Position numbers and translations under genes: made by a program. DNA of 64,000 bases from positions 726,876 to 790,875 of the forward strand of contig NZ_SOCA01000003.1 in NCBI RefSeq assembly GCF_004364345.1. The letters run 5' to 3'. The DNA comes from Prosthecobacter fusiformis. GTDB taxonomy: Bacteria > Verrucomicrobiota > Verrucomicrobiia > Verrucomicrobiales > Verrucomicrobiaceae. Under the pieces are notes generated by a model, which saw nothing but the letters and a program-made list of their open reading frames with translations, searched no databases and was not told the DNA's origin. This document shows positions 27,998 through 37,386 of the stretch, in pieces; the first letter of the stretch is position 1, and the number at the start of each line of letters is the position of its first letter.

Positions 27998-29182
27998 GTG
28001 AAGAACCCTGAAAATTCAGATTCAGAGGCAATTGACGTTGTCATTTTTGCACCGACATCGCTAGGTGGATTGGCGGAGCATGTGCATTATCAGGCTCAGG
28101 AATTGCATAATCAGGGAGCTTCGGTTGTCGTTCTGACGAGCCCGGATTTCCTTCAAGGACGAGTGACTGGTTATTGTATAAAGCCTGTCTTTCCGTCTCT
28201 CCCTGTCGGCGGGGGTCTATTAAATAAAGCCCGGCGATTAAGGGCTCTAGTTCAACGATACAAAATCTTGAATGCATGGCTCCAACAACACCCTTGCCAG
28301 ATACTACTGCTGGAAACTTACATGGAGTACTTCTCGCCCTTGTGGGCCCATTTTCTCTCTAAGATCCGCCGCCAGGGAATCTTCATTGGAGCGAACTTGC
28401 ATGATCCTGTGCGTGATTACCGGATAGGCCCACAATGGATGCATGATTGGTCTGTGAAACTTGCGTACAGAGACTTGAAATTTGGGTTTTGTCATCAGCA
28501 CCTACCTAAATCCGCAGGAGTTCCTCAACACATTGATATCCACACAGTCCCCGTAGGAGTCTATCAACAGAGCGTGGAACCGTTGGATCAACAAGATGCC
28601 AAACAAGGGCTTGGCCTGCCGACGGATAAGAGAATTCTTCTTTCCTTCGGGTTCCTTCGCAACAACAAAAACATTGATCTGGTGATTCGTGCGATGATCT
28701 CAAGTCCTGATGTATTCCTCATTGTTGCAGGACGTCAGCAGAGTGCTAATGACCGTCCAGTCAGTTCATACCTGGAGCTTGCTTCCACCTGCGGAGTCGC
28801 AGACCGGGTCCGTTTTGACACGGATTTCATAGCAGACGAAAGTGTCCCGCTCTACTTTTCTGCGTGTGACTTGGTCCTTATTACTTATAGCTCTTCGTTT
28901 CATTCTCAGAGTGGTGTTTTAAATATTGCAGCGGCGTATAGAAAACCAGTTTTAGGTTCTTCCGGCGCTAGTCCGTTGCGTGATGCGATTATTGAGTATA
29001 ATCTGGGTATCTTCGTGGATCCTGATAATGAAGCTGCCATTGGAACTGCACTTCATGTCCCGACTGACCCGTCGACATGTGATTGGGACGGATACTCACG
29101 CTACGCGAGCTGGAAGCGAAACATATCCCCCCTGATGGAGATGATCGGCAAGCCACTAACAAATCCTTATGACCAAGTATAG
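27998..29182 (+). CDS. Glycosyltransferase family 4 protein
   Basis: GTG start at 27998, 21 bp after gmhA. The 394-residue GT-B protein has LLSFGFLRNNKNIDLVIRAM in the donor domain and LVLITYSSSFHSQSGVLNIA followed by AAYRKPVLGSSGASPLRDAI in place of the canonical E-x7-E, as in divergent GT4 members. It sits inside the heptose module, overlapping hddA by 14 bases, so it may be the heptosyltransferase for GDP-heptose; that is inference from position. Confidence 0.78.
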   Translation: MKNPENSDSEAIDVVIFAPTSLGGLAEHVHYQAQELHNQGASVVVLTSPDFLQGRVTGYCIKPVFPSLPVGGGLLNKARRLRALVQRYKILNAWLQQHPCQILLLETYMEYFSPLWAHFLSKIRRQGIFIGANLHDPVRDYRIGPQWMHDWSVKLAYRDLKFGFCHQHLPKSAGVPQHIDIHTVPVGVYQQSVEPLDQQDAKQGLGLPTDKRILLSFGFLRNNKNIDLVIRAMISSPDVFLIVAGRQQSANDRPVSSYLELASTCGVADRVRFDTDFIADESVPLYFSACDLVLITYSSSFHSQSGVLNIAAAYRKPVLGSSGASPLRDAIIEYNLGIFVDPDNEAAIGTALHVPTDPSTCDWDGYSRYASWKRNISPLMEMIGKPLTNPYDQV

Positions 29183-30200
29183 AGCCCGTGCACCGCTTAG
29201 ACTTGGTCTGGCGGGAGGAGGAACAGATGTCTCGCCCTATTGTGATCTGTATGGCGGCCAGGTTTTGAACGCGACGATAAACCACTATGCTCATTGCACC
29301 ATCGAGCCCTTGAACACGGCGGCGATTGAATTTCATGCACTTGATATAGACCAGGTGGAATATCACACAGCATGTTCTCATTTAAAAGTTCCTGAAGGCT
29401 TAAGTCTGCACAGGGAGACCTACAATCTGATTGTAGAGCGTTTCAATGATGGGAAGCCCCTTCACCTGCGCATGTCCACCAGCGCTGATGCTCCTCCAGG
29501 CTCAGGTCTTGGATCCTCATCCACACTGGTGGTGGCAATGATCCAAGCGTACTCGGAGTGGCTCCGTCTGCCCCTGGGTGAATATGACATCGCCCGCACT
29601 GCTTTCGAGGTGGAACGCGTGCGTCTGAAGCAAACGGGAGGACGCCAGGATCAATATGCTGCAGCGTTCGGTGGTGTGAATTATATTGAATTCCGCCCAG
29701 AAGAGCATGTCGTTGTTAACCCGCTGAGAATTAAGAGCTGGATTATGAACGAGTTGGAAACATCGCTCGTTTTATATTATTCCTCTGTACCTCGTGAATC
29801 ATCCCGTATCATCGAAGAACAGGTCAAGATGGTTGAACAAGGCGAAAGCGAGGCTATCAATGCAACCCACCGCCTCAAAGAGGATGCCATCAGAATGAAG
29901 GATGCTCTGCTCAGGGGCGACTTCGAAAAAATTGGCCAAATCCTCAATCGATCTTGGGAAGCGAAGAAAATGCTTGCCTCCAGCATTAGCAATTCGTCTC
30001 TTGATGAGACAATCGCTGAAGCACGCAGGGCTGGCGCAATCGCAGCGAAGGTTTCCGGGGCCGGAGGTGGGGGGTTCATGATGTTTCTCGTTGAGCCATC
30101 ATTGAGACATCGTCTCGAGCGGGCACTCCTGGAAAGGCGAGGCAGGCTTCTTCCTTTTCGTTTCTGTGTAGACGGAGTAGAATCATGGACAGTAAAATAA
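29169..30200 (+). CDS. hddA: D-glycero-alpha-D-manno-heptose 7-phosphate kinase (GHMP kinase)
   Basis: The 343-residue protein has the three GHMP-kinase motifs: APLRLGLAGGGTDVSPYCD at the N-terminus, the ATP loop SADAPPGSGLGSSSTLVVAM, and the C-terminal KVSGAGGGGFMMFLVEP. It phosphorylates heptose 7-phosphate to the alpha 1,7-bisphosphate. Its start lies inside the end of the GT4 gene (14-base overlap) and its end inside the hddC-gmhB start (16 bases). The tight overlaps show a single operon. Confidence 0.93.
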   Translation: MTKYRARAPLRLGLAGGGTDVSPYCDLYGGQVLNATINHYAHCTIEPLNTAAIEFHALDIDQVEYHTACSHLKVPEGLSLHRETYNLIVERFNDGKPLHLRMSTSADAPPGSGLGSSSTLVVAMIQAYSEWLRLPLGEYDIARTAFEVERVRLKQTGGRQDQYAAAFGGVNYIEFRPEEHVVVNPLRIKSWIMNELETSLVLYYSSVPRESSRIIEEQVKMVEQGESEAINATHRLKEDAIRMKDALLRGDFEKIGQILNRSWEAKKMLASSISNSSLDETIAEARRAGAIAAKVSGAGGGGFMMFLVEPSLRHRLERALLERRGRLLPFRFCVDGVESWTVK

Positions 30201-31384
30201 TAACCCATCCTGTACAAGCTGTTGTGCTAGCCGGTGGTCTGGGCACGCGGTTAGGAGACAAAACCCGGCTGCTTCCGAAGCCGATGATGGACATCGGAGG
30301 CAGACCGTTTCTGGATTATCTTGTCAGGAATTTACAACGCAAGGGCATCAGAGAAGTCATTCTCGCTACGGGCCATCTTTCTGAGCCAATCCAGCTTTTT
30401 TTTCAAGATGGTGCGGATCATGAGCTTACGATCCGGTATGCCGTTGAGACCACGCCGCAGGGAACTGGCGGAGCATTGCGAGGATGCCTTCCGATGCTTG
30501 ACGAACGATTCTTTGTCCTCAATGGAGACACCTTGTTCGATGTCAATCTGGCGGCCATGATGAATACTTGCACTACAAACGTTATGGCTCTGAGACCTGT
30601 GAATGACACCAGTCGCTACGGGCGCGTTGTTTTAGATGGCGAAAGAGTAGTCGGTTTACATGAGAAGAGCACGACCGGCCGGGGTATGATCAACGGCGGG
30701 GTTTTATGTTTGCTCCGCGAGCACGTAGCAGGGATTCCAGAAGGCCGCTCTTCTTTGGAAACGGATTTGCTGCCGGATCTAGCGAGTCGTGGTTTGCTTG
30801 CCGGATTTGAATCGGATGCTTTTTTCATTGACATCGGAGTTCCGGACAGTCTAGCGGCTGGGGAATTATCCATACCCAGGTGGGAACGCAAGCCAATTGC
30901 ATTCCTTGACCGTGATGGCGTTTTAAATGAGGATATTGGTCATTTATACAAAATCGAGGATTTCCGCTGGACCGAAGGAGCACGACAAGCCGTTAAATAC
31001 CTCAATGAGAAGGGCTATTACGTTATTCTCATCACAAACCAGGCTGGTATCGCGAAAGGGAAGTATACCGAGGAAGATTTCCAAATTCTTACCCGATGGA
31101 TGCGTGAAGAGTTGGCAAAGGATGGGGCGCACCTAGATGCCGTTTATCATTGTCCATTCCATCCCGATGCTGTTGTGCCAGTCTATCGACAAGTTAGCCA
31201 GGATAGAAAACCTGCGCCTGGCATGTTGCTGCGCGCGATGTCTGAAACTCCTCACGATCCTTCACGCTCATTTTTTATTGGGAACCAGCCAACTGACTGT
31301 CAAGCGGCGAGCTCAGCGGATATTACTTATTTCGATTTTCCGGGCGGAAATCTTCTGGAGTTTGTCCAAAACGTCACTGCATAG
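30185..31384 (+). CDS. hddC-gmhB: Fused heptose 1-phosphate guanylyltransferase and heptose 1,7-bisphosphate phosphatase
   Basis: The 399-residue protein joins two enzymes. Residues about 10-225 are a nucleotidyltransferase: AVVLAGGLGTRLGDKTRLLP with the G-x-G-x-R loop, FFVLNGDTLFDVNLAAMM, and INGGVLCLLREHV. Residues about 237-399 are a HAD-superfamily histidinol-phosphatase-type domain: PIAFLDRDGVLNEDIGHLYK (nucleophile Asp and D+2), VILITNQAGIAKGKYTEED and FFIGNQPTDCQAA, the GmhB order with the PDC-type Cys/His loop (YHCPFHPD). HddC and GmhB act consecutively to turn bisphosphate to GDP-heptose, so fusion is logical. Usually these are separate genes. Confidence 0.9.
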   Translation: MDSKIITHPVQAVVLAGGLGTRLGDKTRLLPKPMMDIGGRPFLDYLVRNLQRKGIREVILATGHLSEPIQLFFQDGADHELTIRYAVETTPQGTGGALRGCLPMLDERFFVLNGDTLFDVNLAAMMNTCTTNVMALRPVNDTSRYGRVVLDGERVVGLHEKSTTGRGMINGGVLCLLREHVAGIPEGRSSLETDLLPDLASRGLLAGFESDAFFIDIGVPDSLAAGELSIPRWERKPIAFLDRDGVLNEDIGHLYKIEDFRWTEGARQAVKYLNEKGYYVILITNQAGIAKGKYTEEDFQILTRWMREELAKDGAHLDAVYHCPFHPDAVVPVYRQVSQDRKPAPGMLLRAMSETPHDPSRSFFIGNQPTDCQAASSADITYFDFPGGNLLEFVQNVTA

Positions 31385-31402
31385 AAAATTTAACAACCAT
31401 AT

Positions 31403-32203
31403 ATGTACAGCTCAACCAAAAAAAATTTTAAACGGTGCCAGATTGGTTGGAACTTTAGAGACCGCTTGGCATGTTTCTGCATTGCTGTATACTCAGGCCT
31501 GGGCACTCACCGAAGATTCCTCAGATTATTGCTTCCTAAGATAATTGGATGGTGGTCTCGCGATCAGTTCGTCACTCTTAAAGTCAGAATAAATGATCAG
31601 TTGACATTTTTTTCCCTGCGGGAAGGCGATCTTGCTGACTATTTGATTGCGGGAGAGTTAATACGAGGGGAGGAACACCTGCTTCCAGAGTCTCCCCCAT
31701 CCAGAATCATCGACGCCGGAGCAAACATCGGTGCTTTTATGATCATTGCTGCCCGCTTGTATCCTGAAGTTCCCCTAATCTGTTACGAGCCTTCCGCTTC
31801 CAACTTTGTATTGCTTCAAAAAAATGCAAGAGACAATGAATTGAAGGTCGAATTGCGGTGCATGGGAGTGTGGTCGAAGTCTTGTGATCTGTATTTCCAT
31901 GCGCAGGCATCCTACAATGGATACATGTCGGAGTCAAAAAGTGATTTCCCACCCATCCCATGTGAATTACCGGAAGGGGATCATGAAACCTGGCTCAAGA
32001 TAGATGCAGAAGGTGCGGAATACGAAGTTTTACCGGCGATGTTTCGGCAAAATCGTTTTCCGTATCAAATTTCATTAGAGCTGCATCACAGAAACGAAAA
32101 GGGGAACGAACTTGTTACGCTGTCCCTCCAGAATGGTTATTCAGTTGAGGGGGATACTGCCTCTGATTCGGATTGCATAAACCTAACATTACGTAAAAGT
32201 TAG
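31403..32203 (+). CDS. FkbM family methyltransferase
   Basis: The 266-residue protein has the FkbM core: RIIDAGANIGAFMIIAARLY (motif I), PLICYEPSASNFVLLQKN, and TWLKIDAEGAEYEVLPAMF with the D-A-E-G strand. The N-terminal 70 residues are basic and aromatic, with GLGTHRRFLRLLLPKII. Predicted sugar O-methyltransferase; it follows the heptose module by 18 bp and may methylate a heptose. Its stop overlaps a possible alternative start of the next gene. Confidence 0.9.
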   Translation: MYSSTKKNFKRCQIGWNFRDRLACFCIAVYSGLGTHRRFLRLLLPKIIGWWSRDQFVTLKVRINDQLTFFSLREGDLADYLIAGELIRGEEHLLPESPPSRIIDAGANIGAFMIIAARLYPEVPLICYEPSASNFVLLQKNARDNELKVELRCMGVWSKSCDLYFHAQASYNGYMSESKSDFPPIPCELPEGDHETWLKIDAEGAEYEVLPAMFRQNRFPYQISLELHHRNEKGNELVTLSLQNGYSVEGDTASDSDCINLTLRKS

Positions 32204-32292
32204 ATTATTGTGAAATTTCTGTTTCTCCACTCAATTGCCGTACAGGTCCGTATTCGGACAGGCCCTTTCTTTGGAAAGTCAATGATGAGATT
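32197..32292 (+). other. In-frame coding-like extension upstream of a glycosyltransferase, possible frameshift
   Basis: Upstream of the first in-frame TTG at 32293 the same frame is open from 32197 and reads PLNCRTGPYSDRPFLWKVND, which looks like real glycosyltransferase N-terminus but has no ATG/GTG/TTG start. A GTG at 32210 in another frame gives VKFLFLH, a typical GT4 start. Joining the two needs a shift of one base near 32222-32228 (GTTTCTCC). Either the gene is frameshifted or it uses an unusual start. Confidence 0.45.
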
Positions 32293-33552
32293 TTGCTCAA
32301 TACCCTACCCGAAGAAGTCCCGGACTACCTGATGAAATCATGGACGGTTATTCATAAAAACTGTCGGGAGCATTATGCGACCCCGCGGATTCTCGCCGGT
32401 GCGAGTCTTCTGGACCGGATGATCACGGATGTTTGGGTGCCTCCAGGTTGGCAGAAATGGTCGCCAAGTTCACTGCGTTCACGCTGGCATGCTGAACTGA
32501 AACAGTCGGCAGTGACTTCCTTTAATGAAAGGGTACTGCCACGAAGGTTATGGGAGAGGTTTTTCAACGGGTCGTGGTGGCAGCGGATCGAAGCAGAAGA
32601 TCTGCGGTTTCAGAAAATGGCCGCAAAGGCTATGCAGAAGCAGGTGAAGACCAGCCGGAGCGGAATTTGCTTTTCCTATTCGTATTCTGGCCTGGAGACT
32701 TTACGAGTTGCCAAAAAAGCGGGATGGAAGACAGTGCTTGGCCAAATTGATCCCGGATCGCTTGAATGGGAGATTGTCAGAGAAGGCTCACGTAAATATG
32801 CGAATCTGGAATCGCCTGGGGAACAGCCTTCTGAAAATTACTGGCGACGCTGGCGTGAGGAAACGGAATTGGCGGATATCATCATCGCCAATTCTGAGTG
32901 GTCAGAATCACTGCTTAGGCAACAAGGTATTGCCAAGGGCAAACTGCGGGTGTTACCGCTGTTGTATGAAAACGAAACAGCACTTTCGCAACCCAAGGTC
33001 TATCCGGCAAAATTTACCAAGGAACGACTTCTGCGCGTTTTGTTCCTGGGAAGGCTGTGCTTAAGGAAAGGGGTTCCGCAGTTGCTGGATGCCGTAAAGG
33101 GGCTTGGGGATGAACCGGTTGAGTTGCGATTGGTTGGGCCGGTGGCGATGGAGCTACCACCGTGGATAAAACAAGAAGGGTGGTCCCGGAAGATTCAGGT
33201 GCAGCCGCCCGTGAATGGGGATGGAGTCAACGCTGCGTATGACTGGGCCGATGTTTTCATTCTCCCAACTTTATCGGATGGGTTCGCCATTACCCAGCTT
33301 GAAGCACTGGCTAGGAGGGTGCCCGTGATTGTATCTGCCCGTTGCGCACGTGTTGTCCGACATCGCCAGAACGGCTGGGTGCTAGATGAGGTCACTCCCG
33401 AGGCGATTCAGAACTGCCTTCGGCATGTGCTTAGTGACCCGAAGGAGCTGGGGAGATGGAGCTCCAAAGCCGAAGTGCCTGAAGGCTGCCACATGGAAAA
33501 ACTCCAGCAAAAATATCTAGCGCTTACTGATGAGCTTTCGAAAGGTCTGTGA
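32293..33552 (+). CDS. Glycosyltransferase family 4 protein (start uncertain)
   Basis: The 419-residue frame from TTG 32293 has a GT-B donor domain: RVLFLGRLCLRKGVPQLLDA, ADVFILPTLSDGFAITQLEA, and LARRVPVIVSARCARVV, with the E-x7-E positions partly preserved (DGFAITQLEAL). Predicted retaining sugar transferase. The true N-terminus probably begins about 80 bases upstream, interrupted by a frameshift; alternatively translation begins at ATG 32332. Base composition begins to rise here toward the GC-richer part of the locus. Confidence 0.8.
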   Translation: MLNTLPEEVPDYLMKSWTVIHKNCREHYATPRILAGASLLDRMITDVWVPPGWQKWSPSSLRSRWHAELKQSAVTSFNERVLPRRLWERFFNGSWWQRIEAEDLRFQKMAAKAMQKQVKTSRSGICFSYSYSGLETLRVAKKAGWKTVLGQIDPGSLEWEIVREGSRKYANLESPGEQPSENYWRRWREETELADIIIANSEWSESLLRQQGIAKGKLRVLPLLYENETALSQPKVYPAKFTKERLLRVLFLGRLCLRKGVPQLLDAVKGLGDEPVELRLVGPVAMELPPWIKQEGWSRKIQVQPPVNGDGVNAAYDWADVFILPTLSDGFAITQLEALARRVPVIVSARCARVVRHRQNGWVLDEVTPEAIQNCLRHVLSDPKELGRWSSKAEVPEGCHMEKLQQKYLALTDELSKGL

Positions 33553-33603
33553 GCGCACCAATGACGTCCAGTTGATCACTGCTAAACTGCCGCCCTGTCC
33601 CTC

Positions 33604-35043
33604 ATGCCGTTACTTTTCTCCCTCTTGCTGATCCTGTCAGGTTCCTTTGGCGGCTACGAGATGGGCACGCTCTGCCTGGTGGCAGCGCAGGCGATTTTGC
33701 TTGCTGGATTTGTGGCAGAAAGGCATGTGACATCTGCTGGTGCTTTCATCTTTATGTCTTTCTTATTTTTTGGGATGCGGCCTTTGCATCTCTTGTTGGA
33801 AGGGGATATGGATCTGTTTGGCACGTTGTTTAACCTAACCATCAACCAGGAGATGTTGCTGCGGGGGCTTTGGTGGGCGAGTGCGGGGCTGTGGTGTTTC
33901 GCTCTCGGGGTGCATCTGCAGCGGATGGGCGGAGGATGGAAGATACGCCAACTTTCACGATTATCCAGGGATCGGATGCTGGCTGCCTCGCAGGATTTTT
34001 TTGTCTCCTCCAAAGCTTCCAACCTGGGCCTGCTAATGCAGGCCGCTGCACTGGCGGCGATGATGACTATGAGCGGAGGTGGGCGTGGTCTTTATGGCAG
34101 CGCGTTGGGAGCCTACGCCTATGACTTTCCCATGGTGCTCCAGGGAATTCAGATTTTTGGGATCGGCGTAGCCCTTGAACGGTGGCGCGGGCGAAAGAAA
34201 GGGGCTGCCAGATATCGGCTGGCGCTTTCTTTTCTGATGCTGCTGATGACGTCCTGGCTTGCGAGAGAAGTGACGATTTTCCGGGGGGCTTACATTACTC
34301 CTCTGATGGCAGCAGGCCTTTGCCTCATGTTCAGATACAGAGGAAGGGTAAGCTATTTCTGGCTGATTGTGCCGCTGGTCTTTTTACTGCCTCTTTTCCG
34401 AACTTTGGGTGAAACACGGATGTTGGAAAACAAAGGGGTCAAAAGTGAACTGGCGGACCAGGTAGCAGAGGTGCTGAACCCGGCCAGCTACTGGCGATTT
34501 TTCGACTCCGGTGGCGATATGAACATCTTTGACACCTTTGTGGCCGCGAACGAATGGGAGCCCACCAAAAAGCCTTATCTGATGTCCTGGATTTATGTGC
34601 CCCTGCACATTGTGCCAAGAAAACTTTGGGCTGGAAAGCCTGAGAAGGGACTGCTCCAAGACGTGGGATATACCCATGGTGCGCCCTACTCGCCCGGCAT
34701 TGCCGGCTTTTTTATTGGGGATGGAGGCCGCGTATGGATGCTGGGATGCATGCTGGTGCTGGGAGGCATTCTCTCCTGGATGGATATGAAGATCCTGAAG
34801 ATGAGACCAGGCTACTTCAAAATCTGCGCCTATGGTCTGGTGGCAGTGAACGCTCTTTACCTGACCAGGTTTTTCTTGTGGCAATACACGTATCAACTGC
34901 TGTATATGCTGCTACCCTGCTGGGGGCTGTCTAAATTGGTGAAATTCGCTCGACTTCGCGGACAAGGATACGGTGATCCTAGTGAGGTCGAAACCTCAAA
35001 TGTGGACTTGGAAAGAATGAAAATCCCGGAGGCTGGGAAATGA
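33604..35043 (+). CDS. Wzy-like O-unit polymerase / oligosaccharide repeat unit polymerase
   Basis: The 479-residue membrane protein has about ten hydrophobic segments (starting PLLFSLLLILSGSFGGYEM). A large polar loop in the C-terminal half includes RTLGETRMLENKG and FDSGGDMNIFDTFVAANEWE. It then has PYLMSWIYVPLHIVPRKLW and the adjacent SPGIAGFFIGDGGRVWMLG. This layout matches the EpsG/Wzy-like oligosaccharide repeat unit polymerase group. It would polymerise O units in the periplasm, which is odd beside an ABC exporter (see findings). Its stop overlaps the next start by four bases. Confidence 0.75.
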   Translation: MPLLFSLLLILSGSFGGYEMGTLCLVAAQAILLAGFVAERHVTSAGAFIFMSFLFFGMRPLHLLLEGDMDLFGTLFNLTINQEMLLRGLWWASAGLWCFALGVHLQRMGGGWKIRQLSRLSRDRMLAASQDFFVSSKASNLGLLMQAAALAAMMTMSGGGRGLYGSALGAYAYDFPMVLQGIQIFGIGVALERWRGRKKGAARYRLALSFLMLLMTSWLAREVTIFRGAYITPLMAAGLCLMFRYRGRVSYFWLIVPLVFLLPLFRTLGETRMLENKGVKSELADQVAEVLNPASYWRFFDSGGDMNIFDTFVAANEWEPTKKPYLMSWIYVPLHIVPRKLWAGKPEKGLLQDVGYTHGAPYSPGIAGFFIGDGGRVWMLGCMLVLGGILSWMDMKILKMRPGYFKICAYGLVAVNALYLTRFFLWQYTYQLLYMLLPCWGLSKLVKFARLRGQGYGDPSEVETSNVDLERMKIPEAGK

Positions 35044-36236
35044 CAGTTCAACTGCGTCCGTGGATAATTGTGTGGGATCATTTTGGACCTTATCATTATG
35101 CCCGTGTGACTGCGTTGATGAAGAAGATGGCGGTCCCCATCATCCCTGTCCAAGTGGCACGCCACACTATGACCTACAACTGGGAGGGGAGCACCCTTCA
35201 AGAGGGCTGTGCCGAGGTGATTGCTCTGCAAGATGATTTGCCTGCTGAGAAGTTGGGGTTTCTGAAGGTCCTGAGGTGTGCTTCCAGGCTGTTTCGGGAG
35301 TTAAAGCCTGCGGTTGTTTTTTGTCCGAGCTACTGGCCTCCAAGATCTCTCGCAATTGTTTTTGTGGCGCGTCTGGCCGGGGCACGGACGGTGATGATGA
35401 ACGAGAGTCATGCAGGCACGGAAAGAAGCGGTGCCATTGGACGGCATGTGAAGAGTGCCTTGTTGAAGCTGTTTAATGCAGCCCTCTTGGGAGGGGCTCC
35501 GCACCGACGTTACTTTGCGTCTTTGGGAATGGCTAAAGAGCGAATTTTTACTGGTTATGATGCGGTGGACAATGACTATTTCCAACAGGCAGCCAATGAA
35601 GCACGGGCTGATGCCACGAAGGTCAGGCGGGAATTGAGATTGCCAGAACGTTACATTCTCAACCTGGGCAGGATGGTCAGTAAAAAGAATTTGTCCTTGC
35701 TGATCAAGGCCTATTTCACCATGCGGAAGCGTGGCTGCGGGGTGGGGGCCAAACTGGTTTTGGTGGGTAGCGGTGAAGAGGAAACCGGATTGAAGAGATT
35801 GTGTGATGTATTGCAGCTAGCTTGGCAAGATCTGTCGGATTCAGGAGAGGGACTGCCTTCGGCTGATGTCCTCTTCTATGGTTTCCGGCAGATTGACCAG
35901 AATCCGGTTTTTTATGCCCTGGCGGATTGTTTTGTGCTGCCCAGCCTCTATGAAGAATGGGGGCTGGTGGTGAATGAGGCGATGGCCTGCGGATTACCGG
36001 TGCTAGTTTCGCAGACTGCGGGTTGCGCTGAAGATTTGGTCTTGGAAGGGCAGAATGGGTACACTTTTTCACCGGAGTCTGAAGAGGATCTGGCTCAAAG
36101 GCTTGGCGAGATCTGTGACAATGGAAAGTTGCGCAGGCGGATGGGGACTGAATCTCTGAATATCATCGAGAAGTGGGGCTGCGAGAACTTTGCAGAGAAT
36201 GCGATTAGGGCGGCGGAGAAGGCTCTGTCCACGTGA
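35040..36236 (+). CDS. Glycosyltransferase family 4 protein
   Basis: The 398-residue GT-B protein overlaps the polymerase by four bases (ATGA). The donor domain has YILNLGRMVSKKNLSLLIKA, DCFVLPSLYEEWGLVVNEA and MACGLPVLVSQTAGCAEDLV, with E-x7-E (EEWGLVVNEAM) intact. Predicted retaining sugar transferase. GC content is clearly higher than the genes around 18-27 kb. Confidence 0.92.
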   Translation: MTVQLRPWIIVWDHFGPYHYARVTALMKKMAVPIIPVQVARHTMTYNWEGSTLQEGCAEVIALQDDLPAEKLGFLKVLRCASRLFRELKPAVVFCPSYWPPRSLAIVFVARLAGARTVMMNESHAGTERSGAIGRHVKSALLKLFNAALLGGAPHRRYFASLGMAKERIFTGYDAVDNDYFQQAANEARADATKVRRELRLPERYILNLGRMVSKKNLSLLIKAYFTMRKRGCGVGAKLVLVGSGEEETGLKRLCDVLQLAWQDLSDSGEGLPSADVLFYGFRQIDQNPVFYALADCFVLPSLYEEWGLVVNEAMACGLPVLVSQTAGCAEDLVLEGQNGYTFSPESEEDLAQRLGEICDNGKLRRRMGTESLNIIEKWGCENFAENAIRAAEKALST

Positions 36237-36245
36237 GTTCCCCAA

Positions 36246-37367
36246 ATGAGACACCTTCATTATGTTCAATCGCTGGAAACGCTACAGGGCGGGGGGCTGG
36301 GGCTGGCGGCACTGGAATTGCACCGGACTTTGATTCGTCAGGGGACAGCCTCTGAGCTGGTGGCGACGTGTGGTGGTGAAAGCCGGATGGAGTCTTGCGT
36401 GTGGGAGTATGCTAGGTGGGGGCCGGAGAAGGCTTATTTTTCGTGGGAGCTGGTGAAGGCGGCGAGGGAACGGCTGGGTCAGACGGACATCGTGCATGAG
36501 CATGGGTTTTATGTGGGGACCAATGCGATCCTGGGGAGGGCAGCACGGAAACGCGGACTGCCTTTGGTTGGGCATCCGCAGGGGTTTTTCGATCCTTGGA
36601 TTTTGCGGCGTTCGCAGGTCAAGAAATATGTGGCCAACAGAATTTTTCAGGCTGGGAATTTTCGGGCGACGCGATTGTGGCGGGCATTGACGGGTAAGGA
36701 GGCAGACCAGATCCGGGCGCAGGGGTTTACTGCACCGATCGTTGTGCTGCCGAATGGGGTGCATTTGCCACCTGAGAAAGAGGTGGGTCTAGCCACGGGA
36801 CTGATCCCTGCGAAAGAGCGGCCCTACCGACTGACTTTGCTGTCGAGGATTCATCCCAAGAAGGGGTTTGACCTGCTGATCCCGGCGCTGGCCAGGCAGG
36901 AGATGAAAGATTGGGAGGTGTACGTAGTTGGGCCGGATGAGAATGGCTATCTGGCAGAGGTGCAGGAAATGGTGCGGCGGCATGACCTGAAGGGAAAAGT
37001 GGTGTTTTTGCCGGCTGTCAGCGGTGGGGCCAAAGCGGAGCTGTTTCGGTCGTCGGATCTGTTTGCCCTGCCTTCATATTCCGAAGGGTTTCCCGTGGCG
37101 GTGGTAGAGGCGGCGAGCTATGGGCTGCCGGTGGTGATGACGGATGAATGCAACTTTCCCGAGCTGGCGGCAGCAGGCGGAGCATGGATATGTGAACCGG
37201 AGGTAGGCGCGCTGGCCGATACTTTGCGAGATGCGCTGAGGGCGGGACCTGAGGAACGGAGACAAAGGGGGGAGTTGGGCAGGCAATTGATTGGCCTGAA
37301 ATATACCTGGGATCAGATTGCAAGGGAACTCGCCCGGGCGTGCGATGACCTGTTGTCGAAAGCTTGA
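36246..37367 (+). CDS. Glycosyltransferase family 4 protein
   Basis: The 373-residue protein begins HLHYVQSLETLQGGGLGLAA, with the glycine-rich acceptor loop of GT4 enzymes. The donor domain has LTLLSRIHPKKGFDLLIPAL and SDLFALPSYSEGFPVAVVEA, followed by ASYGLPVVMTDECNFPEL. Both catalytic-type Glu residues are present. Ten bases separate it from the previous GT4 gene; the two form a GC-rich pair with the polymerase. Confidence 0.93.
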   Translation: MRHLHYVQSLETLQGGGLGLAALELHRTLIRQGTASELVATCGGESRMESCVWEYARWGPEKAYFSWELVKAARERLGQTDIVHEHGFYVGTNAILGRAARKRGLPLVGHPQGFFDPWILRRSQVKKYVANRIFQAGNFRATRLWRALTGKEADQIRAQGFTAPIVVLPNGVHLPPEKEVGLATGLIPAKERPYRLTLLSRIHPKKGFDLLIPALARQEMKDWEVYVVGPDENGYLAEVQEMVRRHDLKGKVVFLPAVSGGAKAELFRSSDLFALPSYSEGFPVAVVEAASYGLPVVMTDECNFPELAAAGGAWICEPEVGALADTLRDALRAGPEERRQRGELGRQLIGLKYTWDQIARELARACDDLLSKA

Positions 37368-37386
37368 ACGGCAATACTTGTTGAGG

